Below, piece by piece: positions 1 to 8,599 of a stretch of 64,000 nucleotides of DNA (position 1 is the first letter of the stretch; the number at the start of each line of letters is the position of its first letter). The notes under the pieces were generated by a model, which had not been told where the DNA came from, did not search any database, and worked only from the letters and a program-made list of their open reading frames with translations. The DNA comes from CAZBXD01 sp965216395 (GTDB lineage: Bacteria; Pseudomonadota; Alphaproteobacteria; Micavibrionales; SZUA-601): assembly GCA_965216395.1 (NCBI GenBank), contig OZ244156.1, positions 1,585,956-1,649,955 on the forward strand, written 5' to 3'. Made by a program: the position numbers and the translations under genes.

Positions 1-419
1 AGGGATTGTCCCTGTAGCCGTTGATCATCAATGCGCCCATAAGCATAAAGAGCGTTGTAAAATACTGGGTCACTGAGCAACATATTGCGGCGTTTCCCCC
101 CATCAGGCCACACACCAGGGCAGAATATATCTACTTTTTTTGTGGTTACGGCCTCGTTGACTTGCCCCCATTGAATCGGCATTTTCCATTCAACCGCAAC
201 ATCTAATTCTTGGGCGATAAGACCCCATAGATCATAGAAGAAACCAGAAAATTCACCACTATTGGCATCAATATTGAAAAATTGTGGCCATTCGGTATAG
301 CCACATTGAATGGTTTCAGACGCTTTGATTTTATTAAAAACGGAATCCGCATGGGCATGTATCGTAAAACCCGTACATAAAAAAACACATAAAATTAAAA
401 ATGCTAAGCGGATCTTCAT
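1..419 (-). CDS. Periplasmic solute-binding protein (SBP_bac_3-like), partial
   Basis: The gene starts at an ATG at 419-417, preceded by a good AGGAG-type ribosome binding site around 425-432, and runs off the left edge, so only about 139 N-terminal residues are present. Residues 1-25 form a signal peptide (MKIRLAFLILCVFLCTGF then an HAHA site). The following sequence (IQCGYTEWPQFFNID, then SGFFYDLWGLIAQELDV) has the opening pattern of family 3 amino-acid-type solute-binding proteins, which deliver ligands to ABC permeases or act as sensor-like periplasmic proteins. The ligand cannot be inferred. It is transcribed divergently from the HemW-like gene. Confidence 0.75.
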   Translation of the reverse strand, partial: MKIRLAFLILCVFLCTGFTIHAHADSVFNKIKASETIQCGYTEWPQFFNIDANSGEFSGFFYDLWGLIAQELDVAVEWKMPIQWGQVNEAVTTKKVDIFCPGVWPDGGKRRNMLLSDPVFYNALYAYGRIDDQRLQGQS

Positions 420-485
420 CCTTTTCTCCTATAATCTTTGTTGATCTTTTCTTTATTTTATAGTGTGTCGTGGCTGTCTGTCAAA

Positions 486-1322
486 ATGTATAATCTTTTT
501 GTTGAAATCGGGGATGGGTGTGACCCCCTTAAAGGCTTAAAAAACTGGTCAAACCGGTTGGAAAAACCAGTGCTTGAGACGGTTTATTTATCGGTGACTG
601 ACCCCTTGCCAATTCAAAATATTTTAGAAATTTTTCAGCACGTAAAACAGCTCTATCATTTACCTGAACAGGCTGAGGTGACGTTGGAAATGGATCCGCA
701 ATATTTATCAATGTTGAGTTTGCGTGCCATTTACGGTGTCGGTATCAACCGTTTGAGCCTTACAAAACCCAATTGTGATCACATTTTAGAGGGGTTTACA
801 TTCTTTGACAGCGTCAATATTGATGGTTGGTTTTTTGATGGGGTACAGCATTTATCCCGTTATGATTTACGAGATTTTGAACAATTTGAACAGGTGCGCT
901 TGGCGTTGGTATCACAAAAATTTTTCCCTTATGATCGTTACCATTTTTGCCATCCTGGCGCGGTGTGTCAGTATCTTAAAAATATTCTTGAATACCGCCC
1001 TTATATCGGGATTGGCGCCCATGCGCATGGGCGTCTTCAACAGGGGGATTCTTGGGTGGCCACTCATGGCGAGGGTGCGCATCGTTTATCTGAGCGAGAA
1101 TTTTTTGAGGAGTTTTTATTACAAAATTTCTCTCTTTATCCCGGCATTGATTCAACATGGTGTCAACAAATGACCGGGCGTATGCCACGCAATTTCTTTG
1201 ATCGGAAACAATGGCAGGATTGGGTGGACAAAAAACAAATCGATTTTTCTGGGAACCGTGTTTATCTTTCTGGTGAGATGTTTTTTACACCAGAAAAAAT
1301 CATCGCTGAAATCAAGATATAA
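486..1322 (+). CDS. HemW/coproporphyrinogen oxidase-like protein lacking the radical-SAM cysteine motif
   Basis: The middle and C-terminal parts follow the HemW pattern: a TLEMDP segment like the family's TLEANP, GVNRLSL-like GINRLSL, and YIGIGAHAHGRL like the family's YGIGPGAHGR, followed by the ATHGEG region. The family's N-terminal CX3CX2C motif, which binds the 4Fe-4S cluster, is absent, and at about 278 residues the protein is some 100 shorter than a usual HemW. A TTG-initiated frame opens at 438, but ATG 486 is preferred because the extra 16 residues are unlike the family. It probably cannot do radical-SAM chemistry and may be a diverged paralogue with a binding role, or a decaying gene. 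It is convergent with, and overlaps by 11 nt, the next gene. Confidence 0.65.
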   Translation: MYNLFVEIGDGCDPLKGLKNWSNRLEKPVLETVYLSVTDPLPIQNILEIFQHVKQLYHLPEQAEVTLEMDPQYLSMLSLRAIYGVGINRLSLTKPNCDHILEGFTFFDSVNIDGWFFDGVQHLSRYDLRDFEQFEQVRLALVSQKFFPYDRYHFCHPGAVCQYLKNILEYRPYIGIGAHAHGRLQQGDSWVATHGEGAHRLSEREFFEEFLLQNFSLYPGIDSTWCQQMTGRMPRNFFDRKQWQDWVDKKQIDFSGNRVYLSGEMFFTPEKIIAEIKI

Positions 1323-1710
1323 GAAGGCGAATCTTTTGTTCATATTGATTGTAGATTTGATCAACTAAAGATATATCTTCAGCATTTTCAACCGTCTGAT
1401 TGACAATATTTTCAGCATCCACATTGCTAATTGTTACATGTTTTTGTTTTTTTGAAACGATCACGTCTTTTCCAGTAATTTCTTTAATCGCCTCAGAAAG
1501 CGCGTTGACACATTGTTTTTTATATTTTTTCTTTTTCTTTCCATTGGATATTTCAAGATTATCTAAGGGCGTAAACTTCACCAACCAACCATGTTTTTTA
1601 TGGCCTTGTTGTTGGATAGAAAATTCACTTTCAAAATAATCGCCAAAGGCTTGAAGTGTATCAAGTTCAATAATATTTTTTGGGGATAAAGTGGGTGTAT
1701 CAGTGGTCAT
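1312..1710 (-). CDS. Orphan hypothetical protein (132 aa)
   Basis: I do not recognise this protein. It is acidic at both ends with a lysine-rich stretch near residues 57-66 (GKKKKKYKKQ) and has no signal peptide or membrane segment. The 3' end overlaps the HemW-like gene by 11 nt on the opposite strand. Upstream lies a promoter-like TTGACA at 1777-1772 with a TATATA -10 element 18 nt further on, giving a leader of about 35 nt. The same -35 pattern precedes several other orphan genes in this window. Confidence 0.6.
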   Translation of the reverse strand: MTTDTPTLSPKNIIELDTLQAFGDYFESEFSIQQQGHKKHGWLVKFTPLDNLEISNGKKKKKYKKQCVNALSEAIKEITGKDVIVSKKQKHVTISNVDAENIVNQTVENAEDISLVDQIYNQYEQKIRLLIS

Positions 1711-1747
1711 AAAAATACCTTTGTAAGATTAAATGTGAGATCGGTTT

Positions 1748-1777
1748 TATATACAAATTATATAGAGATTCTGTCAA
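1748..1777 (-). promoter_or_regulatory. Sigma70-like promoter of orphan gene 1312-1710
   Basis: On the minus strand TTGACA (1777-1772) is followed after 18 nt by TATATA (1753-1748). The -35 matches consensus exactly, but the next bases are GA rather than the TA seen in the sister promoters. Confidence 0.5.
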
Positions 1778-1875
1778 TTAAAATCTGAAATATTTTTTCA
1801 CCTAATCTTAAGGTGTTTTATGCTTATATAGGGTCACTCTTATATTATGCCCTTGTTCAGGAGAATTTAAAAATC

Positions 1876-3003
1876 ATGTCAAAAGATATTGTGATCGCTG
1901 GTTATAAACGCACCCCATTTCATTTTGCCAATAAAGGAGCCTTGGCGAAGGTGCGCCCCGATGATTTGGCTTTGGTCGCGGTCAAAGCTTTACTGGATGA
2001 GGCAGGTATTGATGGCAAAACGATTGAAGATGTGATTATGGGTTGTGCCTTTCCAGAGGGTGAGCAAGGTTTCAATATTGGCAAAATTGTGGCCCAGATG
2101 GCGGGATTACCAATCACCGTTGCGGGTGTCACGGTGAACCGTTTTTGTGGCTCCGCGATGCAGGCGATGCACATGGCTGCAGGTGCCATTCAAATGAATG
2201 CGGGTGAGGCCTTTATCTGTGGCGGTGTGGAAAGTATGACACGCATTCCCATGGGTGGTTTTAATCCGATGCCCCATCCAGAATTTTATAAAGAATATCC
2301 AGCGGCCTATATGTCGATGGGTGAAACGGCCGAAAATGTTGCGAAAAAATATGCTATTTCGCGTGCAGATCAAGAAGAATTTGCCGTTGCATCACATCAC
2401 AAGGCGGCCAAAGCACAAGAGGCGGGGCATTTTAAACAAGAAATTATTGCTGTTGGCGATGTGGATAAGGATGGTACGATCCGCCCCGATTCTTCTGTCG
2501 AAGCTTTGGCGGAACTCAAACCCGCCTTTGATAAAGATGGTGTTGTGACGGCCGGGACGTCCTCACCGCTGACCGATGGTGCTGTGGCTACACTGGTATG
2601 TACGGCCGATTATGCGAAAACACATGGTTTAACAGTTATGGCGAAAATTAAATCCATTGCTGTGGCGGGATGTGCGGCTGAGATTATGGGTATGGGGCCC
2701 ATTAATGCCTCGAATAAAGCCCTTGAACGCGCTGGTTTAGCCATGAATGATATTGATATTATTGAATTGAATGAAGCCTTTGCTTCCCAAGCTTTGGCCG
2801 TAATTCGTGAAATGAATATTGACCAGTCTAAAGTTAATCTGGATGGGGGTGCGATTGCGCTTGGTCATCCTTTGGGCGCTTCGGGGGCACGTATTACGGG
2901 TAAGGCGGCGCATTTATTACAAAGAGAGAAGAAATCATTAGCCTTGGCTACGATGTGTATCGGTGGCGGGCAAGGTATTGCAACAATTTTAGAGGCGGTT
3001 TGA
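1876..3003 (+). CDS. Acetyl-CoA acyltransferase (thiolase)
   Basis: This is a thiolase of about 375 residues, catalysing thiolytic release of acetyl-CoA from 3-ketoacyl-CoA or the reverse condensation. The three catalytic residues are visible: nucleophile Cys91 in NRFCGSAM, His331 in GGAIALGHPLGASG, and Cys361 in MCIGGGQG; the NEAFA motif is also present. ATG 1876 is chosen because AGGAG lies at the proper distance (about 1859) and the protein then begins MSKDIVIAGYKRTP as in the family; the upstream 21 codons are not family-like. It sits with the bifunctional dehydrogenase/hydratase at 3932, suggesting a fatty-acid beta-oxidation pair as in FadA/FadN systems, although an opposite-strand orphan lies between them. 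Confidence 0.92.
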   Translation: MSKDIVIAGYKRTPFHFANKGALAKVRPDDLALVAVKALLDEAGIDGKTIEDVIMGCAFPEGEQGFNIGKIVAQMAGLPITVAGVTVNRFCGSAMQAMHMAAGAIQMNAGEAFICGGVESMTRIPMGGFNPMPHPEFYKEYPAAYMSMGETAENVAKKYAISRADQEEFAVASHHKAAKAQEAGHFKQEIIAVGDVDKDGTIRPDSSVEALAELKPAFDKDGVVTAGTSSPLTDGAVATLVCTADYAKTHGLTVMAKIKSIAVAGCAAEIMGMGPINASNKALERAGLAMNDIDIIELNEAFASQALAVIREMNIDQSKVNLDGGAIALGHPLGASGARITGKAAHLLQREKKSLALATMCIGGGQGIATILEAV

Positions 3004-3792
3004 CGCTGGTTTTTTTGAACGGACATTCAGTTCAGAAATCAATGAATCTTGAATTTCTTTCGCTTGATGTTTTGAAATCATTTTTATTTTTTTAATTTCT
3101 TTTGCGTTTATATATGCGATTTCATTTATATCCAGATTAAATTTTGAATATTTTTTTGCTGAGGCATAACACCATTGATCAAACTGATTTTTAGTAATTT
3201 TTTTATTAGCCATCAACTCTTCGAAAATACAATGGTTAGGGGCTTTATTACGTTGATTTCCTGTAATTAATTTTGCAGAGGCTATTCCAAATCCAGCCAT
3301 AACAGATGATAAAAGTAAACGCTTTGAGTTTTTTGAATTTATGGCTATATCTTTCTTTTTCATAGCATCGAGCATAAATTTTGTTTCATCACTTTTATTT
3401 TCAATAGCAGAATGTAAACTATAGGCGGCGCTACCTGATCTAAAAAACATTGAGCAAACAATCATGTTTCCTGCGCTTTCTATATCTGTATTAATATTTC
3501 TTTTTTCAGCGTGTTCGATAAGAGCGATTTGTTTGCTTGTTTGTTTATTTTTAATAGCGAAAGCAAGTTTTAGAACAGCATGGTTGTTACTTGTCTTTAC
3601 CGATTGAATCATATTTTTTGCATATTGTTCTATGTATTGATCTTCAGGACTAATATCGTAAAGAGAGCCATAGGTTTGAGCAATATTATAATGCTGAAAA
3701 CCCATTTTGGGCTTATCCCATTGGTTGATTTGCGAAAAGCCGTTCTCGAGTTTTTCAATTTTTTCTAAAAGTATATGGATGTTTTCTGCCAT
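2989..3792 (-). CDS. Orphan hypothetical protein (267 aa)
   Basis: I do not recognise this protein. It is lysine- and asparagine-rich, soluble-looking and mostly helical, with no signal peptide. Residues around 160-180 (RLLLSSVMAGFGIASAKLI) are hydrophobic but too short and interrupted for a clear membrane anchor. It overlaps the thiolase 3' end by 15 nt and separates the two beta-oxidation genes. Its promoter-like TTGACATAA element ends so close to the ATG that the transcript may be leaderless, and no Shine-Dalgarno is visible. The AT-rich composition differs from the flanking metabolic genes, and together these traits suggest an acquired accessory gene. Confidence 0.65.
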   Translation of the reverse strand: MAENIHILLEKIEKLENGFSQINQWDKPKMGFQHYNIAQTYGSLYDISPEDQYIEQYAKNMIQSVKTSNNHAVLKLAFAIKNKQTSKQIALIEHAEKRNINTDIESAGNMIVCSMFFRSGSAAYSLHSAIENKSDETKFMLDAMKKKDIAINSKNSKRLLLSSVMAGFGIASAKLITGNQRNKAPNHCIFEELMANKKITKNQFDQWCYASAKKYSKFNLDINEIAYINAKEIKKIKMISKHQAKEIQDSLISELNVRSKKPASNRL

Positions 3793-3799
3793 AAAGGAA

Positions 3800-3828
3800 T
3801 TATTATCAGCGATAAATAATTATGTCAA
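3800..3828 (-). promoter_or_regulatory. TTGACATAA-type promoter of orphan gene 2989-3792
   Basis: Minus-strand TTGACA (3828-3823), then 17 nt, then TAATAA (3805-3800). The ATG begins at 3792, about 8 nt past the -10, so the expected start of transcription is at or next to the start codon. Confidence 0.6.
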
Positions 3829-3931
3829 TGAATTTTATTGTATGTTGAGTGTTTGATAAAAACTCTGTCTTAACTATTTGTCGGGTATAAAGAAAGTCTC
3901 AAAAAATTATTGGAACAGACTGGGAATGATC

Positions 3932-6310
3932 ATGGTTAAAAAAATTGAAAAAGTGGCTGTTTTAGGCGCGGGTGTTATGGGTGCGGCAATTGCGGCTCAC
4001 ATGGCGAATGCGGGCTTGCCGGTTTTACTTCTGGATATTGTGCCAAAAGAAGGGGGAGATCGCAATGCAATCGCTAAGGGAGCCGTGGCGAAAATGTTGA
4101 AAACCAAGCCAGCCCCGTTCATGCATAAGAAAAATGCGCAATTGATTGAATGTGGTAATTTCGAAGATGATCTGGACAAACTATCGACATGTGATTGGAT
4201 CGTTGAAGCGGTGATTGAACGCCTTGATATCAAACATCAAGTTTACGCCAATATTGATAAAACCCGTAAAAAAGGTTCCGTCGTTTCCAGTAATACTTCA
4301 ACCATTCCTTTAGATAAATTGACCCAAGGACAATCGGATCAATTTAAAAAAGATTTTATGGTCACGCATTTTTTTAATCCGCCCCGCTATATGCGCCTTT
4401 TGGAAATTGTTCGTGGCAAAGAAACCCGTGTTGATGCGGTGGAAATTGTGCGCCAATGTGCGGATGTTATGTTGGGTAAAACCGTTGTTGATTGTCATGA
4501 TACACCCGGATTTATTGCCAACCGGATTGGGGTTTATTGGATTACGGCGGGTATTAATGAGGCGATTGATCGTGGTCTGACGGTGGAAGAGGCCGATGCC
4601 ATGCTTTCGCGGCCGATCGGTGTACCAAAAACAGGGGTTTTTGGTTTGGTTGATTTGGTGGGGATTGATTTGATGCCCCATTTATCGAAATCTCTACTCG
4701 ACACATTGCCCCAAGATGATCCTTATCGGGATTTATATCGTGACTTGCCGATGATTGATGCCATGATTGCCGATGGGTATACTGGGCGTAAAGGTAAGGG
4801 CGGGTTTTATCGCTTAAACACGCAAGATGGTAAACGCGAAAAACAAGCCAAAAACCTAACATCTGGGGATTATGCACGGGCAACAAAATTAAAATTACCT
4901 GCGGCCAAGGCTGGTAAAAAAGGCCTACGTGCCGTGGTCGAATTTGGTGATCAATATGGCGATTATGTATGGGCGGTGATGGGTAAAACTTTACATTATG
5001 CGGCCTCTCTGCTTGGGATGATTGCCGATGATATTGTTGCCATTGATGATGGTTTGAAAATGGGTTTCAATTGGAAATTTGGTCCGTTTGAGTTGATGGA
5101 TCAACTGGGGACGGATTGGTTGGCACAAAAATGGGCCGAAGAAGGGAAAGATATCCCGGATATTATTGCCAATGCTCAGGGTAATCCGCTTTATCGGACC
5201 GAAAAGGGCAAACTGCAATTTATTGATGCAACGGGTTCTTATCATGATGTCAAACGCCCCGAAGGGGTGCTGTTATTATCGGATGTCAAACGGGCGGTGG
5301 GCGATGTGCCATTGGCCAAAAATGCTTCCGCGTCATTGTGGGATATTGGCGATGGCGTTATGTGTATTGAATTCCATACGAAAATGAATGCGGTCGATCA
5401 AGATATTTTTGCCATGTATAGCAAGGCGATGCAGATGATTGGCGATGGCCCACAAGATAAGGATGGCGATTGGAAAGCCTTGGTCATTCATAATGAAGGC
5501 ACGAATTTCTCTGCGGGTGCGAATCTCGGCTTGGCGCTTTTTGCTCTTAATATTGGTTTGTTCAATCAAATCGAAGATTTGGTGACCACGGGGCAAAATA
5601 TCTATAAGGCGTTGAAATATGCCCCGTTTCCGGTTGTATCGGCGCCTTCGGGTATGGCGCTGGGGGGGGGATGTGAAATCCTGCTTCATAGTGATGCGGT
5701 TTGTGCGCATGGTGAAACCTATATCGGCTTGGTTGAGGTGGGCGTTGGTTTGCTCCCTGGTTGGGGCGGATCAAAGGAAATGTTGCTTCGCAACAAAGAA
5801 AAAATGAAAGCACCCAATGGTCATCAAATGGGGGGCCCCATGGCGTGGACAGCAAAAGCTTTTGAAACCATTTCATTGGCCAAAGTGGCCACCTCCGCGC
5901 AAGAAGCAATGAGCTTGCTTTACCTGCGCAAAGGTCAGGATGAGGTGGTGATGAATCGCGATCGTCTGTTGTTTGAGGCAAAGCAAAAAGCCCTCGAATT
6001 GGCGAAAGATTATCAACCGCCCTTGGCTGAAGAGGCGGTGATTAAACTCCCCGGTGCATCGGGTAAATTAGCGCTCAATATGGCGGTCGAAGGGTTTCAT
6101 AAGTCCGGCAAAGCTACCGATCATGATTTGGTCGTGTCCGACGCGGTGGCGCGCGTATTGACCGGCGGTGATACCGACCCGATTGAGGAAATGAGTGAGG
6201 ATGATATCCTGAAATTAGAACGCGATGAATTTATGAAACTCATCCGTACCAAAGGCTCTCTAGCACGGATTGAACATATGTTGGAAACGGGTAAGCCGTT
6301 GCGGAACTAA
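3932..6310 (+). CDS. 3-hydroxyacyl-CoA dehydrogenase / enoyl-CoA hydratase (FadN type)
   Basis: This 792-residue bifunctional beta-oxidation enzyme has the dehydrogenase first and the hydratase last, the FadN order rather than the FadB order. The Rossmann NAD site GAGVMGAA lies near residues 12-19, followed by SSNTSTIP, THFFNPPRYM and GFIANRIG of the dehydrogenase. The hydratase half shows NFSAGANLGL, SGMALGGGCE (oxyanion-hole region) and GLVEVGVGLLPGWGG, which carries the catalytic glutamate region. ATG 3932 is preferred over 3926 and the upstream frame opening at 3878 because a GGGA sits 6 nt before it and the protein then starts directly at the Rossmann strand. Neighbouring thiolase 1876-3003 would supply the last step. 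Confidence 0.9.
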   Translation: MVKKIEKVAVLGAGVMGAAIAAHMANAGLPVLLLDIVPKEGGDRNAIAKGAVAKMLKTKPAPFMHKKNAQLIECGNFEDDLDKLSTCDWIVEAVIERLDIKHQVYANIDKTRKKGSVVSSNTSTIPLDKLTQGQSDQFKKDFMVTHFFNPPRYMRLLEIVRGKETRVDAVEIVRQCADVMLGKTVVDCHDTPGFIANRIGVYWITAGINEAIDRGLTVEEADAMLSRPIGVPKTGVFGLVDLVGIDLMPHLSKSLLDTLPQDDPYRDLYRDLPMIDAMIADGYTGRKGKGGFYRLNTQDGKREKQAKNLTSGDYARATKLKLPAAKAGKKGLRAVVEFGDQYGDYVWAVMGKTLHYAASLLGMIADDIVAIDDGLKMGFNWKFGPFELMDQLGTDWLAQKWAEEGKDIPDIIANAQGNPLYRTEKGKLQFIDATGSYHDVKRPEGVLLLSDVKRAVGDVPLAKNASASLWDIGDGVMCIEFHTKMNAVDQDIFAMYSKAMQMIGDGPQDKDGDWKALVIHNEGTNFSAGANLGLALFALNIGLFNQIEDLVTTGQNIYKALKYAPFPVVSAPSGMALGGGCEILLHSDAVCAHGETYIGLVEVGVGLLPGWGGSKEMLLRNKEKMKAPNGHQMGGPMAWTAKAFETISLAKVATSAQEAMSLLYLRKGQDEVVMNRDRLLFEAKQKALELAKDYQPPLAEEAVIKLPGASGKLALNMAVEGFHKSGKATDHDLVVSDAVARVLTGGDTDPIEEMSEDDILKLERDEFMKLIRTKGSLARIEHMLETGKPLRN

Positions 6311-6315
6311 CAGTC

Positions 6316-6342
6316 AAAAATTAATCCAGTGAATTAATTTTT
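6316..6342. terminator. AT-rich bidirectional hairpin between convergent genes
   Basis: Ten-base arms AAAAATTAAT (6316-6325) and ATTAATTTTT (6333-6342) flank a 7-nt loop and give a T-run on both strands. It lies between the 3' ends of the FadN-like gene and the opposing membrane-protein gene. The low GC of the stem makes it a weak but plausible intrinsic terminator. Confidence 0.5.
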
Positions 6343-6346
6343 GGGG

Positions 6347-7312
6347 TTAGAATGGAATTTCATCGTCTAAATCATCTAATGATGGGGTAAAGTCTTTAAT
6401 AGCCTGTAGGCCTTTTGGTTGAATTGAATAAAGATCATTATCATTATAGTAAATATATCCATGATTTTCTAATTCTCTTAGCGCAACTTTTGCCTTAACT
6501 ACAGATAATTTAGTCCTGTTTAATATATTATTTTTATAAGCATAATCTTCATAGTTACTACCAATAATATATAAGATATTGAGTAAATCATCATTAAGAA
6601 CCAAATCTGTTTTTGATGTGTCATTTCTTTTTTTATACCCTCTAAGTTGTTTTTCTAAAACGTTTTTCTCTTTCTGTAGATCTTTAGTTATTTTTTCGGA
6701 TTCTTTTAATATTTTTCTTTCATCTTCAAGTATTTTTTGTAATTCACTGATTTCACTATTTTGCTTTTTATTTATGCTTTCGAAGTGTTTTTCTCTTTCA
6801 TCTAATAGTCTTCTAGCTTGTTCAATATCATTTTCTAGCCCTTCTTTTTCTGCAAGAGATATTTCTAAAACATTTTTTTCATCTTTTAATTCTTTAATCA
6901 CTCTCTCGTAGGAAGGGGCTTGTTCTCGAAGTTGTCTTTTTAAATCTATGGATTCTTTTTCACTCAAAGCAGTGCCATCCTCAAATTTTGTTTTAATATT
7001 CTTAAAAATTTTAATTCTTTTGTGGGTAAACCAAAATGGTAAGATTGCAAAAAATGGGTATACAAAAATAAAGGCGAGTGCAGTCCAAAATGGTAGGATG
7101 ATTAAATGACCCCAATTTTCTGGACTAGAGTAAAACCCATCAAACCATGCAAATTTATCATTATTTTTTACGGATTGGATTGAAAAAGCAACCATAAGGG
7201 CACGATAATTCCAGATTAGCCATGAAACAATAAAAGCACTTAAAAAAGGACTGCCAATGCGCTCTTTTAGTGTCATTTGGATTGATTTTAAGATATTATC
7301 TGTATCAGCCAC
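6347..7312 (-). CDS. Membrane protein with coiled coil and C-terminal winged-helix-like domain
   Basis: I do not recognise a named family. The 321 residues fall into three parts. The N-terminal part starts with KERIGSPF and has membrane segments near residues 21-43 and 68-96. A long highly charged coiled coil (about 115-230) with heptad-like runs of Leu, Glu and Lys follows. The last part (about 240-300) has DLLNILYIIGS, then VKAKVALRELENHGYIYY, typical of a winged-helix fold. The arrangement suggests a membrane-tethered protein whose cytoplasmic end could bind nucleic acid or a partner. No TTGACATA promoter is seen upstream. Its AT-rich codon use differs from the adjacent fad gene. Confidence 0.65.
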   Translation of the reverse strand: MADTDNILKSIQMTLKERIGSPFLSAFIVSWLIWNYRALMVAFSIQSVKNNDKFAWFDGFYSSPENWGHLIILPFWTALAFIFVYPFFAILPFWFTHKRIKIFKNIKTKFEDGTALSEKESIDLKRQLREQAPSYERVIKELKDEKNVLEISLAEKEGLENDIEQARRLLDEREKHFESINKKQNSEISELQKILEDERKILKESEKITKDLQKEKNVLEKQLRGYKKRNDTSKTDLVLNDDLLNILYIIGSNYEDYAYKNNILNRTKLSVVKAKVALRELENHGYIYYNDNDLYSIQPKGLQAIKDFTPSLDDLDDEIPF

Positions 7313-7515
7313 GGTAATCTTTCACATAATTTATCTATGTAAGTGTCTCTGATTCTTGGCTTTCGCGTCAAGGGTGTACAAATTGTTTTGCCGTTGCGAA
7401 TTAATTGTCGTTTTGCTTGGCTTAAATTTTTTGTATAAATGTAATGTTACGTGGATCATCTTACCATTCCCGGCTTCTTTATTACGATACAGGTGAATTA
7501 GAAACGTCGCAGGTA

Positions 7516-7887
7516 TTAGAGGTATCGAACTGGGTCAGGATATTTCTTCTTAAAATAAGCGGCAACTTGTTGTTGTAGCTCTTTGTTATATGGATAATCT
7601 TTACGGCGCATGACGGAACGCATATCTTCATCGGTCCAATTGCGGATATCAATATCACTGTCAAATTCAATATGGCGATCCTTTTCCCAGTTTTTTCTTT
7701 TTTCTCTTATCTTTTTTTGTTTCTCAAGCCATTTTCTGTGTTCTTGATCTTCGTTGGGTGCTATGGGTACCGCCTTTGTATAATCGATAATTTTTTCTAA
7801 ATCAGGATGTAAGCTTTTAATTGCATTTTTAGCAAGATTCTTGTTGATAAAATCAATAGCTATTTTTAAGCCACTTCCAATCGTCAT
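7516..7887 (-). CDS. Orphan hypothetical protein (123 aa)
   Basis: I do not recognise this protein. It has a charged central stretch (residues 45-70, rich in Lys, Arg and Glu) and a C-terminal block DIRNWTDEDMRSVMRRKDYP followed by an AAYFKKKYPDP ending that resembles a short protein-binding or helical module. There is no signal peptide or membrane segment. A GGAG ribosome binding site lies about 7 nt before the ATG on the minus strand, supporting translation. It is divergent from the signal-peptidase-like gene at 7943. Confidence 0.55.
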   Translation of the reverse strand: MTIGSGLKIAIDFINKNLAKNAIKSLHPDLEKIIDYTKAVPIAPNEDQEHRKWLEKQKKIREKRKNWEKDRHIEFDSDIDIRNWTDEDMRSVMRRKDYPYNKELQQQVAAYFKKKYPDPVRYL

Positions 7888-7942
7888 CGTTTTCTCCTAT
7901 TTTAAGAGAGTGAAAGAAATATTATAGGAATAATATCCTAAT

Positions 7943-8557
7943 ATGGATAAAAAGTCAAGAATAAAGGTAATTGTCGGTAAGAGCTTTGCAGCTCTATGTA
8001 GTCTCTATATTCCTGGCTTAGGTCAGTTGCTTGGTTGGCAATGGCGATGGGCGATAGGGTTGTTTTGTTTTCCGATCATAACGAATATTATTCTCCAGCA
8101 AATGAGTGCGTATGACTATCTGATTATGTATAATATTCAGATTTTGATGATTGTTGCTATTCATTCTTTTTCAGCAGTCCATGCCTATAATATGGATACG
8201 GTTCCAAGATCAAATATCCTTAAATTGATCTTATTTTTATTTATGATTAAGGCTCATGCGTTTGCATTTTATGCTAGTAGAACTGCAGAATTTCCATTTC
8301 GATATATGCTGATTGATGAAGCAGAAAAGCCGTCTCAGACACTCTTAGGAAAAGATGAGATTTTGATTTTTCGCCGCGATAGTTATAGGCCCGAAGAAGG
8401 TGAAATATGGGTTTTTAAAAACGCTGATGGTGATTTTTTATTGCGACAAACACCAAAAGATGATTACTGGTACCCCTTTGGTCAACCGCTTTATATCCTA
8501 TGGAGTCCAGACCGTGACCGCATTGGCAAGCGGTTGGATGAGGTCATTACCGATTAA
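7943..8557 (+). CDS. Membrane protein with degenerate signal peptidase I (S26)-like domain
   Basis: The 204-residue protein has several membrane segments in residues 12-110; the first begins YIPGLGQLLGWQWRW, typical of small bacterial membrane domains. Residues 122-168 follow the signal peptidase I pattern: SQTLLGKDEILIF aligns with the family's PTLLVGDYILV, and RPEEGEIWVF with its P-RGDVVVF. The residues expected to be catalytic are missing: the Ser before Met and the later Lys are replaced (Lys and Leu by my alignment). It is therefore likely an inactive S26-like membrane protein rather than a working leader peptidase. A hairpin terminator follows at 8629. Confidence 0.55.
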   Translation: MDKKSRIKVIVGKSFAALCSLYIPGLGQLLGWQWRWAIGLFCFPIITNIILQQMSAYDYLIMYNIQILMIVAIHSFSAVHAYNMDTVPRSNILKLILFLFMIKAHAFAFYASRTAEFPFRYMLIDEAEKPSQTLLGKDEILIFRRDSYRPEEGEIWVFKNADGDFLLRQTPKDDYWYPFGQPLYILWSPDRDRIGKRLDEVITD

Positions 8558-8599
8558 TTGTCGTTTTGCATGTTTTTCAAAACCATGCTATACTCACTC

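Noticed and set aside
21..206. A 61-residue plus-strand frame at the left edge
   Set aside because: It lies antiparallel inside the solute-binding protein gene, which has a signal peptide and ribosome binding site; it is a shadow frame.
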